Assembly: GCF_009911795.1 (NCBI RefSeq)
Contig: NZ_CP047898.1
Coordinates: 2,976,001 to 3,040,000, forward strand
Direction of reading: 5' to 3'
Source of the DNA: Pseudarthrobacter psychrotolerans
GTDB lineage: Bacteria; Actinomycetota; Actinomycetes; Actinomycetales; Micrococcaceae
Length of the DNA stretch: 64,000 nt
The notes beneath the pieces were generated by a model that made no database searches, had not been told where the DNA came from, and saw only the letters and a list, made by a program, of their open reading frames with translations. The position numbers and the translations under genes are program-made. Position 1 is the first letter of the stretch. Each line of letters begins with the position of its first letter. Below, one piece after another: positions 26,518 through 35,040 of this stretch.

Positions 26518-27053
26518 CTAACCCGCTGGCCTCAATGAGGTGATCATCCGTTTGATGTCCTTGTACTCCGGGGTTGCCGCGTACTTCTTGGCCTGCTCCA
26601 GATACGGCGCCGCGCCGCCCTGTGCCAGCAGCGGCAGTTCTTCAGACTCCAGCACCGCGTACGGGAACCGCTCCAGGCACGTGGACCCGGTGGCCATGTT
26701 GGTTCGGAGCGTCGCCAGCGGCTTGCCGGCCTGGTTGGTCACTTCGGCGAACGCGCCGCCGCCCTCCGGCAGTCCGCCGGCCGGTTCCCGGACGCTCCAC
26801 ACTGCCGGGTGTTCGAACGTCAGCTGGCCGTCCGCCGTGGTGTAGAGGGTCCAGGCGGCCGACGCCGGTACGGTGCCGGCGGCGCTCGGCGAGACTGTCG
26901 CCGTCGGCGTGGCAGTTGTGGTTCCGGTGGCCGCGGACGTGACGGTGGGCTGGACGTCGCCGTCGGTCCTGCCTGCGGGCCGCACCCTGCCAGCAGCAGC
27001 GCCATCAGAATAGCTGTGGGAATTACCGCGCCTGGCGCGGCCGGACTGCGCAT
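26518..27053 (-). pseudogene. Lipoprotein, hypothetical (one-base frameshift)
   Basis: The ATG at 27053 has GGAGG five bases upstream and starts a lipoprotein signal peptide (MRSPAAPGAVIPTAILMALL, lipobox LLAGC). The following mature sequence is only sensible one frame over: TDGDVQPTVTSAATGTTTAT, a Thr/Ala linker, then LTFEHPAVWSVREPAGGLPE and PYLEQAKKYAATPEYKDIKR. One added base at CC 26968-26969 (GG to GGG on the coding strand) joins them into about 178 residues. The globular part resembles small cell-surface proteins that follow a Ser/Thr-rich tether. Function unknown. Confidence 0.6.
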
Positions 27054-27182
27054 CACGCCCTCCTTTGGGCCTGACTTTTGGTCCTTAAATTGTGGTGCTG
27101 CCGGGCGCATAAGGACACCGGGGCGGACGGATTGCCGCCGAACCGTTGCGGGGATAACGAACGGATCCTGCAAACGCCCGGG

Positions 27183-28034
27183 TCACGAATAGAGCGCCGC
27201 GAGCAGCTCGACGACGCCCTGGAAACCCACGGGCGGGTCGGTCTTGGACCAGGCGACGTAAACGGGGACGGGGGCGGCGTCGCGCACGTGCCGGTACACC
27301 ACGCCCTTGCGGCGGTACTGGTGCGCCGTTGATTCTGCCGTGATGCCCCGCGCCTTGCCGCTGCCGATCACCGTCAGCCAGTCGTCGACGTCGTCCGTGG
27401 CGATAGTGCGCGCCGGCTGCTGGCCTTCCGGCCACAGGTCCAGGCGCGTGCTTCCGGTGCGCCGGTCCAGGGCAATCGGTTTGGACGCGGCTTCGGCGAG
27501 GGTGATGCTTCGCTTGCCGGCCAGGGCGTCATCGGCTGCCATGGCGCAGAAGCGTTTCTCCAGGCCGATGAGCACCAGGCTGATGGCCGCCGTGTCAGGG
27601 ACCCGCCGCAGGATGGCGAGGTCGCTGGTTCCTTCCGCCAGTCCCGCCGTCGGGGCGTTGGTCCGGGTGAGGCGCAGCTCCGTGTTGGGAAACGCGTCAG
27701 CCCACCGGCGCTGGAACTCCGTGGTGTGCCTGCCCAGCGCGGACCAGGCGTAGCCGATCCGTACTGTTCCGCCGCCGTCGGCCGCCTCCTGCTGGATGGC
27801 CTCCACAATCGAGAGGACACGGCGGGCATGCCGAACGGTCCGGTCACCGGCTGCGGTGAACTCAATGCTCCTGGTGGTGCGGCGCATCAGGCGCACCCCC
27901 AGGGTGTGCTCCAGCGCAGCGATGTTGCGCGACACCGCCGCCTGCGACATGCCCAGCTCAATGGCGGCGTCAGTGAACGTGCCCGCTTCCGCCACCCCAA
28001 CCAGGCAACGCAGGTGCCGCAGCTCCAAGTCCAT
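27183..28034 (-). CDS. LysR family transcriptional regulator
   Basis: A 283-residue LysR protein. The N-terminal HTH is ELRHLRCLVGVAEAGTFTDA with AIELGMSQAAVSRNIAALEH, followed by the effector domain with RIGYAWSALGRHTTEFQRRW. It is divergent from an EamA exporter with an 85-base gap, and the pair is a common arrangement in which LysR controls the exporter. The effector is unknown. Confidence 0.9.
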   Translation of the reverse strand: MDLELRHLRCLVGVAEAGTFTDAAIELGMSQAAVSRNIAALEHTLGVRLMRRTTRSIEFTAAGDRTVRHARRVLSIVEAIQQEAADGGGTVRIGYAWSALGRHTTEFQRRWADAFPNTELRLTRTNAPTAGLAEGTSDLAILRRVPDTAAISLVLIGLEKRFCAMAADDALAGKRSITLAEAASKPIALDRRTGSTRLDLWPEGQQPARTIATDDVDDWLTVIGSGKARGITAESTAHQYRRKGVVYRHVRDAAPVPVYVAWSKTDPPVGFQGVVELLAALYS

Positions 28035-28119
28035 GAGGTCATTCTATTCATACGCTGGACGCATAAAAGAGCCTGTCTATGCATTTTGGCGCATGCCGTC
28101 GCAGCCCCACACTCCAAGG

Positions 28120-29016
28120 ATGGACAACACACTTACTGCCGGCCGGGGCCGGGCCGGCGCCATCCTCGTGGCAAGCGCGCTCTCCAACCAGCTGGGTGCG
28201 GCCAGCGGTTCTTTGGCCTTCCCCGCGATAGGCCCGGTGGGCGTGGTCGCAGCGCGGCAGCTCATTGCCGCGGCGGTGCTGCTCCCCCTTGTCCGGCCCC
28301 GCATCTTCTCCTTCACCCGCCACCAGTGGTGGCCCGTTCTCCTGCTGGCACTGGTCTTCGGGACGATGAACCTCTCCCTCTACGCGGCGGTGGAGCGCAT
28401 CGGGCTGGGCCTCGCGGTGACGCTCGAATTCCTGGGTCCCCTGGCCCTCGCCCTGATCGGCTCCCGGACCAAAGGGAGCGCCGTCTGCGCCCTCCTGGCA
28501 GCTGCCGGCGTTGTGGCCATCACCCAGCCGGAAGCTTCCACAGACTACGTTGGCATCGGCCTCGGACTGGTTGCCGCCTGCAGCTGGGCCGCGTACATTC
28601 TCCTGAACAGGACAGTGGGCAAGCGCGTCCCAGGCATCCAAGGGACGGCTGCCGCAACCGGCCTGTCCGCCGCCCTCTTCCTCCCCGTGGCACTGATAAC
28701 GTTCATCAACCACCAGCCCGACGCGTTCACCATCCTCTGCGCAGCAGGTGCCGGGGTGCTGGCGTCAGTGGTCCCGTACGTCGCGGACCTGATCACCCTG
28801 CGCCGCATCCCCACCGGCCTGTTCGGTGTCCTGATGAGCATCAACCCCGTTTTCGCGGCTTTGGTGGGGGCGCTGGCCCTGGGTGAAGCCCTGGGCATTG
28901 TGCAATGGGCCGGCATTTACCTGATCGCAGCGGCCAATGCGGCCCTGACTGCCGGGGCCGGGCGGCGCCCAAAAGTGCCTAAAGAACAGATCGCCGCAGG
29001 CTCACCGGAAAATTGA
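28120..29016 (+). CDS. EamA family exporter (RhtA-like)
   Basis: About 298 residues with ten membrane segments in two EamA repeats (about 10-140 and 150-280). AAVERIGLGLAVTLEFLGPL and NPVFAALVGALALGEALG are typical of the threonine/homoserine exporter group (RhtA). The start at 28120 is the most likely by family length; ATG 28093 is in frame and would add nine residues. It would expel amino acids or other metabolites. It pairs with the divergent LysR gene. Confidence 0.85.
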   Translation: MDNTLTAGRGRAGAILVASALSNQLGAASGSLAFPAIGPVGVVAARQLIAAAVLLPLVRPRIFSFTRHQWWPVLLLALVFGTMNLSLYAAVERIGLGLAVTLEFLGPLALALIGSRTKGSAVCALLAAAGVVAITQPEASTDYVGIGLGLVAACSWAAYILLNRTVGKRVPGIQGTAAATGLSAALFLPVALITFINHQPDAFTILCAAGAGVLASVVPYVADLITLRRIPTGLFGVLMSINPVFAALVGALALGEALGIVQWAGIYLIAAANAALTAGAGRRPKVPKEQIAAGSPEN

Positions 29017-29107
29017 TCCGATCTTGAGCCAACCCTTCGCAACCCATGCAGTTGGCGGTCCACGCTGGATCTATCACCACAAAAACGGCGGGGAAGCAGG
29101 AAGATTC

Positions 29108-29581
29108 ATGGGGAACGAATCAGCTCTGGGCGAGGTTGTCGCGGTGGGAGGAGTGATCACTGATCACCACCCGCTCGACTTCCACACCTTGGGGCTGGCC
29201 GGTTGCATTGACCGGCTGACCGGGCCTCTCCGTCAGCAAGGAACTGCAGTCCGCTGGGATACTCCGCACTGGGGCATCGAGATCCCGGCGGACTGCGCGC
29301 TCCTCCTCTACCAATCGGCGCGCGAAGCGCTGAGCAACGCCTTCAGGTACTCGGACGCCGCCGAGCTCACCGTCCAATTGGCGGCGGTCGGCCACGGCAT
29401 CCGTCTGGTGGTGTCCGACGACGGCACGGGCTTTGACAGCCAACTCGCCTTCAGCGGCCGGCACCACGGGTACGGGCTGCGGCTGATGTCGGTGGCCGTG
29501 CACGAGGCCGGCGGCACGGTTCAGGTTTGTTCGACGCCAGGTCAGGGCACCACTGTCACGGTGACCCTGCCCCTGGACTGA
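29108..29581 (+). CDS. Stand-alone HATPase domain of a sensor-kinase type
   Basis: About 157 residues from the ATG at 29108, which has AGGAAG four bases upstream. The protein is essentially a GHKL ATPase domain of the NarX/LiaS type: LLLYQSAREALSNAFRYSDA (N box), VVSDDGTGFD (G1 box) and HGYGLRLMSVAVHEAGG (G2 box). The preceding LDFHTLGLAGCIDRLTGPLR is the end of the usual DHp helix, but the phosphorylated His segment and sensor are missing. Either an isolated ATP-binding protein or the preserved 3' part of a larger kinase. No response regulator is adjacent. Confidence 0.75.
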   Translation: MGNESALGEVVAVGGVITDHHPLDFHTLGLAGCIDRLTGPLRQQGTAVRWDTPHWGIEIPADCALLLYQSAREALSNAFRYSDAAELTVQLAAVGHGIRLVVSDDGTGFDSQLAFSGRHHGYGLRLMSVAVHEAGGTVQVCSTPGQGTTVTVTLPLD

Positions 29582-29605
29582 GCCTACGTGCTTGGGACGG
29601 TCGGA

Positions 29606-30217
29606 CTACCGTGAAAGCTTGTCCGGGTCCGGCTCCGGATCGCCGATGTGGCCCGGCGCATTGGCGGCCAGCACCCGCTGGACGAACGCGCTGTATTCCT
29701 CCATGTAGTGCCGCAGGAACTTGGCGGTGCCCTCATCCCGCACGTCGCCGTCGTCGGAGAAGGTTTCCGGCTTGAACTGGATGTAGACCTCCGGGGCGTT
29801 CAGCTGGGGCGCGTCCAGGAAGCTGAGCACGCTGCGCATGGAGGACTGCATCACAGCCGTCCCGATGCTGCCCGGCGATGCTCCGATGATGCCGGTGGGT
29901 TTCCTCGCAAACGAGTTGGTGCCCCAGGGCCTGGATCCCCAGTCGATGGCGTTCTTGAGGGCTCCCGGAATGGAGCGGTTGTATTCGGGGGACACAAACA
30001 GGATGCCGTCCGAGGCCTCGATCGCTTCCTTGAGGGCGCGGCCTGCCGGCGGAAAATCGGCATCGTAGTCGTAGCTATAGAGTGGCAGGTCCCTGATGGG
30101 GATCTCGGTGAATTCAAGATCGTCCGGCGCCAGTTTGATGAGCGCCTGGGACAGGGTGCGGTTAATGGAGCCTGAAGCCAGGCTCCCGACGAAATAACCG
30201 ATCTTAAACGTTGCCAT
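29606..30217 (-). CDS. NADPH-dependent FMN reductase
   Basis: A 203-residue flavodoxin-fold protein starting MATFKIGYFVGSLASGSINR, the FMN-phosphate loop of the NAD(P)H-dependent FMN/quinone reductases. FVSPEYNRSIPGALKNAIDW is the second signature. It reduces FMN, quinones or azo compounds with NAD(P)H in the cytoplasm. A C-terminal tail of about 25 residues (IGDPEPDPDKLSR) exceeds the family minimum. It is convergent with the short HATPase gene and 193 bases from the next small gene on the other strand. Confidence 0.9.
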   Translation of the reverse strand: MATFKIGYFVGSLASGSINRTLSQALIKLAPDDLEFTEIPIRDLPLYSYDYDADFPPAGRALKEAIEASDGILFVSPEYNRSIPGALKNAIDWGSRPWGTNSFARKPTGIIGASPGSIGTAVMQSSMRSVLSFLDAPQLNAPEVYIQFKPETFSDDGDVRDEGTAKFLRHYMEEYSAFVQRVLAANAPGHIGDPEPDPDKLSR

Positions 30218-30410
30218 GCGATGATTCCTTCCCACAGCCGGCGTGACCGGCTGGCCAGAGAGATTTGGCGGGTGAAGCGGGCACAGTGCCTCACCAGTCC
30301 AGCACAAAACCCCCGCCACAGCCATAGGTCTTCGACGGTTATTGACACCCCGCGCCGGGAGGCGCTGAATGATGATTGAGGCACATTCCACACACCAGGG
30401 AGCGGTTGAC

Positions 30411-30545
30411 ATGAACGAAAAGCCAGTAGTGGCACAGCGCATCCACAGTGAGGCCCCGGCAGAAGGGGACGAGACCGCGGACCCCACCGATATCCGCATG
30501 CACTCACAGGAGCCCGCCGAAGGCGCCGACACAGACGAAGACTAG
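30411..30545 (+). CDS. Very small acidic protein with internal repeat
   Basis: Forty-four codons from ATG, with GGGAG 10 bases upstream. The product has two similar halves, IHSEAPAEGDETAD and MHSQEPAEGADTDED, the sign of a tandem duplication or a repeated motif. It is acidic and probably disordered. It ends 39 bases before an SRPBCC gene and may be co-transcribed with it. Confidence 0.5.
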   Translation: MNEKPVVAQRIHSEAPAEGDETADPTDIRMHSQEPAEGADTDED

Positions 30546-30584
30546 CCAGGTTGTCATCAGACCGTTCCAGTCAAAGGAGGCGTT

Positions 30585-31289
30585 GTGAGCAGCAAAGTGG
30601 AGAAGCGGATTGTGGTCGACGTACCGGTCAGCACGGCCTACAACCAGTGGACGCAGTTCGAGGATTTTCCGCATTTTATGGGCGGCGTGGAGAGCGTCAC
30701 CCAACTCAGTGACGACCGCCTGAAATGGGTGGCCCACATCGCAGGGGTCCGCCGGCATTGGGAAGCCAGGATTGTGGAGCAGATCCCGGACCGCAGGGTC
30801 GCGTGGGCATCCACGGAAGGGGCTACAAACTCCGGCACCGTGGAATTCTCCGACGCCGGCGGCAACAAGACCCAACTGTCCCTCACCCTGGAGTACCAGC
30901 CGGAGGGCATGGTGGAGAAGGTGGGCGACCTGCTCCACGTCGTGGCCCGCCAGGCCGAGCACGACCTGAAGAAGTTCAAGGACTTCATCGAACACGAAGG
31001 CCACGCCACGGGCGCCTGGCGTGAATCCGTCCCCGGAGCCACCGGTGCCGCCTCAGCAACAACCAGCGACGCCACCACCAGCAGCACTGCTGAAAGCGTG
31101 ACAGGCGACGTGCGGCCGGCGGACAACCGGTTCGCGCACCCGTTCGACCAGACCGGCGGCCTGGTGGATCTGGAGGGCGAGTCGGACGGATCGGCAGAGG
31201 GTGAGATCCACAGCAGGGGTGAACGCAGGGCCCCCAAGCCGGGCGGCGGCACCACACCGCCCCTCGGCGGCACCCTGGGCGACCGCTGA
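30585..31289 (+). CDS. SRPBCC family protein with disordered tail
   Basis: A 234-residue protein from GTG, with AAAGGAGG six to seven bases upstream. Residues 1-145 form a coenzyme-Q-binding/polyketide-cyclase domain (VEKRIVVDVPVSTAYNQWTQ, FEDFPHFMGGVESVTQL, and the long helix VARQAEHDLKKFKDFIEH). The rest is a low-complexity tail (Ser/Thr-rich, then PKPGGGTTPPLGG). Homologous proteins are common in Arthrobacter-like stress regions. The ligand is unknown. A strong hairpin terminator follows at 31393-31429. Confidence 0.78.
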   Translation: MSSKVEKRIVVDVPVSTAYNQWTQFEDFPHFMGGVESVTQLSDDRLKWVAHIAGVRRHWEARIVEQIPDRRVAWASTEGATNSGTVEFSDAGGNKTQLSLTLEYQPEGMVEKVGDLLHVVARQAEHDLKKFKDFIEHEGHATGAWRESVPGATGAASATTSDATTSSTAESVTGDVRPADNRFAHPFDQTGGLVDLEGESDGSAEGEIHSRGERRAPKPGGGTTPPLGGTLGDR

Positions 31290-31392
31290 CGGGCCGCACC
31301 ACAACCTCCGCGCGACCCGCAAGCGCCACCACCCGCCGTCGTACGCGGCGTCAGCGGCCCTGCCCCGCATCAGCTGTCGGGCCCCGCAAGAG

Positions 31393-31429
31393 CGGTGCTG
31401 CCCCGCACCGTTCATGCGGGGCAGCACCG
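31393..31429. terminator. Bidirectional terminator hairpin
   Basis: A perfect 15-bp stem (CGGTGCTGCCCCGCA with its reverse complement) around a seven-base loop CCGTTCA, between the convergent SRPBCC gene and the ScyD/E-like gene. It can serve both. Confidence 0.85.
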
Positions 31430-31445
31430 TCCTTACCGAAGCGGC

Positions 31446-32390
31446 CTAACTGCGGGCCGGCACCAGCACCACTTCATGGGGACTGGCCGGCTGGTTGAAC
31501 TGCGCATTCACGGCAGCCAGCGTGTCATCGAACCGCGCAATGGTGGTGGGAACATCGAAAGCGGGGCTGGTAATGACCTCCTTGACCTCGCCGGAGGAAA
31601 GATCCTCGGCGAGCCTGATGCGGCTGATCTGGTTCGAGAAGTTCTGAACAGCCCAGACCGTCCGGCCGCGGACCAGGATGCCGTCAACGTTCTCCACGTC
31701 CACGCCCTTGATCTTCGCGCTTTCACCGGTCTCCGGGTCCACGGTGTAGAGCGCACGGCCGTTTGTGTGGGCCACGATCAGCACACGGCCATCATCCGCA
31801 GCAGCAATGCCGTTGAGGTTAAAGGGCCCTGTCAGCCCTGCCGCCGGTCCCTGCAGCGTCAGGGTCTGCACGTCACCGAGCTTTCCGTGCCACCCCACCG
31901 GGAGGAAGTAGAGCTCACCGGCGGCGGAGTTCGTGAACCAGGCGCCATCCCGCGTGAGCGTTACGTCGTTGATGAAGCCAGAAGCGAGGGTGAAGTCCGC
32001 AACGGGCTCGCCCGATTCGGTGTTGTACACAAAGGCCTTGCCGGTGCCGCCGCCCGCTACAAACAGCAGGTTGTTGCGGGTATCCGCCTTCATGCCGACG
32101 GCGGCCCTGGGCTGCGAATCAAAGTCCGACACGTCGATGAACAACCGCGCTTTGTCTTTATGGATGTCGCCGCGGTAGATGTCTCCAAGGGCCAGGTCGC
32201 CGGCATAGAAGGTGGTTCCCTCGCCTGCGGCGATCCCCTCGGCGGAGGTGGCGCCCTTGAGCACAATGACTGAGTCATCCGGCGGCGACGCGGAGGCCGG
32301 TAGCGCAGGTGCCAACAGCGCCATGAGTGCAATGAACCCAATGGCGGTACGGCGCTGTACTTTTCCTGAATTCTGGGTTGTGCGGGCCAT
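31446..32390 (-). CDS. ScyD/ScyE-like secreted beta-propeller protein
   Basis: A 314-residue protein from the ATG at 32390 (AAGGAAG seven bases upstream; an earlier ATG at 32468 is in frame but less likely). It has a Sec signal peptide (TAIGFIALMALLAPALPASA) and repeated propeller blades: GTTFYAGDLALGDIYRGDI, NNLLFVAGGGTGKAFVYN, GFINDVTLTRDGAWFTNSA and FNLNGIAAADDGRVLIVAHT. It resembles the ScyD/ScyE family of exported NHL/SMP-30-like proteins. Extracellular; ligand or substrate unknown. Confidence 0.72.
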   Translation of the reverse strand: MARTTQNSGKVQRRTAIGFIALMALLAPALPASASPPDDSVIVLKGATSAEGIAAGEGTTFYAGDLALGDIYRGDIHKDKARLFIDVSDFDSQPRAAVGMKADTRNNLLFVAGGGTGKAFVYNTESGEPVADFTLASGFINDVTLTRDGAWFTNSAAGELYFLPVGWHGKLGDVQTLTLQGPAAGLTGPFNLNGIAAADDGRVLIVAHTNGRALYTVDPETGESAKIKGVDVENVDGILVRGRTVWAVQNFSNQISRIRLAEDLSSGEVKEVITSPAFDVPTTIARFDDTLAAVNAQFNQPASPHEVVLVPARS

Positions 32391-32601
32391 GATTCTTCCT
32401 TGAATTTGGGTGATCCGCACGGGCCAACCTGCGGCAGGCCCGCACGATTGTCCTGCCAGTCTATGCACGCTGGGAACCGGCCCGCCAGAGTCCGGCGCCC
32501 CCTCCTTGCGCGGTCACACTCCGCCCTCCGGAGCCCGGCGATCGGCAAGCTGCCGCGGTCTCTGCTTACAATCGAAACCTCAATCAACTACTGAGGGACC
32601 C

Positions 32602-32940
32602 ATGAAGAAACTCGCCACCGCCCTGATCGCTGCCGGCCTCGTGCTTTCCGCTTCTGCTTGCACCACGCCCACCAAACTTTCCACCCCCGAAACCTGCGAC
32701 CGCGTCAAGGCTGTCCTGGCGAACCCCGCGAACAACGTGGGCAAGACCGGCCTGGTGCGCCTCGCCAACCAGATCCGGCCCATCGAAGCGGTGGCATCGG
32801 ATGACCTCAAGCCTGCGCTCGGATCCATCCTCGAGTTCACCGACGAGTCCGCCAAGGAAACCCCGGACAAGGCCAAGCTCACCGAGCTGAATGCTAAGTA
32901 CCAGGAAGCCGGCGCCGCCTTCACGAAGCACTGCAGCTAA
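32602..32940 (+). CDS. Small lipoprotein, function unknown
   Basis: A 112-residue protein with a lipoprotein leader MKKLATALIAAGLVLSASAC (cleavage before Cys20) and a short helical mature domain (SILEFTDESAKETPDKAKL and AKYQEAGAAFTKHCS). GAGGGA stands 5 bases upstream. Located in the cell envelope by the lipobox. I recognise no further domain. A GC hairpin at 32962-32987 follows. Confidence 0.7.
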   Translation: MKKLATALIAAGLVLSASACTTPTKLSTPETCDRVKAVLANPANNVGKTGLVRLANQIRPIEAVASDDLKPALGSILEFTDESAKETPDKAKLTELNAKYQEAGAAFTKHCS

Positions 32941-32961
32941 GACGCCTCCTGCGTTAACGTT

Positions 32962-32987
32962 CGACGGCGGCCGGTTGGCCGCCGTCG
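32962..32987. terminator. Terminator-like hairpin after the lipoprotein gene
   Basis: CGACGGCGGCC-GGTT-GGCCGCCGTCG, a perfect 11-bp stem with a stable GGTT loop, 22 bases after the lipoprotein stop. There is no long T run, but such hairpins act as terminators in GC-rich actinobacteria. Confidence 0.7.
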
Positions 32988-33005
32988 TCGGCTTATCCTT
33001 GGCTC

Positions 33006-33072
33006 GTGGATCTCTATCAGTCGCTGCTCTCCTTCGGCCTGGTGGCCGGACTCCTGACGCTGGTTCCGGGCT
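33006..33072 (+). pseudogene. 5' stub of a LysE-family translocator
   Basis: GTG followed by DLYQSLLSFGLVAGLLTLVPG, the first membrane helix and LxPG motif of LysE-type exporters, where LDTALVLR would come next. The sequence then changes abruptly to unrelated coding-like DNA (ALTPAPCTAPVAPALLPAD) up to the next convergent gene. About 22 of some 210 codons remain. A genuine truncation. Confidence 0.6.
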
Positions 33073-33184
33073 GCGGCTCGCCCTCGAACCACAGCACTGA
33101 CACCGGCCCCTTGTACCGCTCCCGTTGCGCCGGCCCTGCTGCCGGCCGATCTGGCGGCCGTGCTGCCTGCCCTCATTCAAGGCC

Positions 33185-33571
33185 TCAGCTCAGGGCCAGC
33201 ACCAGGTAGAGGGCTGTCAGGATAACCACGGTGGGTGTCATGACCAGGCGTTCCGGCTTGCTGCGGGAGATTCCGTTCAGCACGATGCCCAGCGCGAAAT
33301 AGGCCGTCAGCACCCAACAGAAGACGTCCGTGAAGCCCTGGTTCACCAGCGGAGCCGCGAAGCCGGCCCTGGCCAGAGCAACATAGGCGAAGAGGACATA
33401 AAGGATGATCGAGGTGGCGCTGCCGGTCCGCAGCTTGGCGGGCAAGACGTTGTGCTGGCCGCCCCACGCGAACCTTCCAAGCGGCGCTCCCGCAACCAGG
33501 GCGGCCTGAAAAACCGCGAGCGCGGCCAAAAGTACGCACGCGGTAGTCGCGGCAAGCTGGGCTAACTGCAT
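33185..33571 (-). CDS. Integral membrane protein, four segments
   Basis: A 128-residue protein from the ATG at 33571 with GGGGA upstream. Segments: TACVLLAALAVFQAALVAG, SIILYVLFAYVALARAGFA, FTDVFCWVLTAYFALGIVL and VVILTALYLVLAL, with GISRSKPER in a short loop. Similar uncharacterised proteins occur widely in actinobacteria. No enzymatic motif. Confidence 0.6.
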   Translation of the reverse strand: MQLAQLAATTACVLLAALAVFQAALVAGAPLGRFAWGGQHNVLPAKLRTGSATSIILYVLFAYVALARAGFAAPLVNQGFTDVFCWVLTAYFALGIVLNGISRSKPERLVMTPTVVILTALYLVLALS

Positions 33572-33707
33572 CGAAGGTCCCCATTCCCCTGGTGTGGCTG
33601 CCGGCCCTTGGCACGCGCCGTCCGGACACCAGTTTAAGGTGACCTCCGACTCATCATGGGACGATCGCGCTGTCCCTTCCGTTAAACCATTGGCGAAAGG
33701 AGGCCAT

Positions 33708-34304
33708 GTGCTCATTGTCTTGACCGGAATCGACGGATCAGGAAAATCCACGGCCGCCCGCGCCTTGGTAGATACGGCCCAGGCAGACGGCGAAAACGCC
33801 ATGCTGCTCAGCAACCCGGCCGGCAGGCGGAGCATGTCCGTGCTGGCCGAACGGCTGGGCATCCGCTGGCCGCGGCGCCTTGCCGACGCCGTGGAGACCA
33901 CCTTCCGTTTGACCAACGTGCTCCTATCCCATGCCCGGGCCAGCCGTGTCGACGGACTGGTGGTGATGGACCGGCACCTCCACTGCCAGCTTGCCCTGCG
34001 CACTGCCAAAGGGCTGCCGCGCGGCCGCCTGCTCCCCTGGCTGATTTCGTCCCTGCCGGAACCTGACGCCGTGGTGCATCTGGACGTTGAGCCTGCGTTG
34101 GCACACCAGCGCATCGTGGCGCGCGGCACCGATTCGGAGACGCTGGACGATCTGGTGGACCTGCGCGATGCCTACCGTTCCATGCCGGGATACCCGGGCT
34201 TCGTCCAGCTCGACGCTGACTGCACGCCGGAAGAAGTTGTGGCCAGGCTCAAGCGGATCGTGCACAAGCGGACGGTGCGCGCGGAAAGTCCCGTGGCGGT
34301 TTAG
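33708..34304 (+). CDS. Thymidylate-kinase-like nucleoside/nucleotide kinase
   Basis: A 198-residue P-loop protein. I chose GTG 33708 (LIVLTGIDGSGKSTAARAL) because AAAGGAGG stands just upstream; the frame extends 38 codons left without support. The P-loop GIDGSGKST, the DR(H) motif in VVMDRHLHCQLALRTAKGLP and the region PDAVVHLDVEPALAHQRIVA match dTMP-kinase-type folds. The true Tmk of actinobacteria usually lies with the DNA polymerase III delta-prime gene, so this is probably a second, divergent family member. Confidence 0.75.
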   Translation: MLIVLTGIDGSGKSTAARALVDTAQADGENAMLLSNPAGRRSMSVLAERLGIRWPRRLADAVETTFRLTNVLLSHARASRVDGLVVMDRHLHCQLALRTAKGLPRGRLLPWLISSLPEPDAVVHLDVEPALAHQRIVARGTDSETLDDLVDLRDAYRSMPGYPGFVQLDADCTPEEVVARLKRIVHKRTVRAESPVAV

Positions 34305-34322
34305 CCGGCAGTCCAGCGCGGC

Positions 34323-34721
34323 TCAGATCAGCGCGTGCAGTCCCCTGCTCCGCGGCCGGCCGAAGGACGCCGTACCCAGGAACTCAATGGCGACGAACGG
34401 CTCGGACCCAACCACCCACTCATCATGCCCGGGAGGCAGCGCATAGGTGTCATGGGCATGGATGGTGGACCTCACGCCGTCGGACGTTTGAATCTCCAGG
34501 CTGCCGGAGACACAGTAACCAAGATGGTTGTGCTCGCAGAAATCCGTCATTTCCGTGGGCTTGGCGGATTCGGACCAGCGCCAGCCGGGAGCGAGGATGA
34601 GGCGGGCCACCGAGTAGTCGTCAACTGTGACGAGATCGAACTCGGCCTTGTCCGGACACCGCTTCTTGTCCGGGATGTCGAGGGATTTAACAGCCAGTGA
34701 TCGGATGAAATTTGCGGTCAT
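34323..34721 (-). CDS. Cupin-domain protein
   Basis: A 132-residue single cupin: PGWRWSESAKPTEMTDFCEH then NHLGYCVSGSLEIQTSDG form the first motif and the middle strand, and IHAHDTYALPPGHDEWV the second. The histidines of motif 1 (CEHNH) and motif 2 (GHDEW) could hold a metal. Such small cupins act as sensors or isomerases. Convergent with the kinase gene (18 bases apart). Confidence 0.72.
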   Translation of the reverse strand: MTANFIRSLAVKSLDIPDKKRCPDKAEFDLVTVDDYSVARLILAPGWRWSESAKPTEMTDFCEHNHLGYCVSGSLEIQTSDGVRSTIHAHDTYALPPGHDEWVVGSEPFVAIEFLGTASFGRPRSRGLHALI

Positions 34722-35040
34722 GGGGAATCAGCCTTGGGATCATTTTCGGTGGGCGCTTAGGGCTGGGACCAAGCGGGGGGTGAGTGGATGCCGGCAGGCG
34801 GCTACGTAGTGCGGATCACGAACTGCGGAGACCAATAAGGTGTATCTCTAACCGTATCCATCCGGCGCCTCAAGTCAATGGACCGCCCGGACGGTCGCCG
34901 GGCCGAAAAGGTCCCCTGCACAGGTCCCGGCCCGGGACGAGCCGGAATACTTCAAATGACGCCGGAGTTGTTGTTTAAACTGGAAAGCCGATTCACTGGT
35001 TTCCTGTCTTTTGCCATCAGAGTCTCCCGAAGGAAACGCC

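Noticed and set aside
27726..28886. 386-codon plus-strand frame over the LysR and EamA genes
   Set aside because: Different frame from EamA, His/Pro/Arg-rich, no motif; EamA reads clearly in the neighbouring frame.
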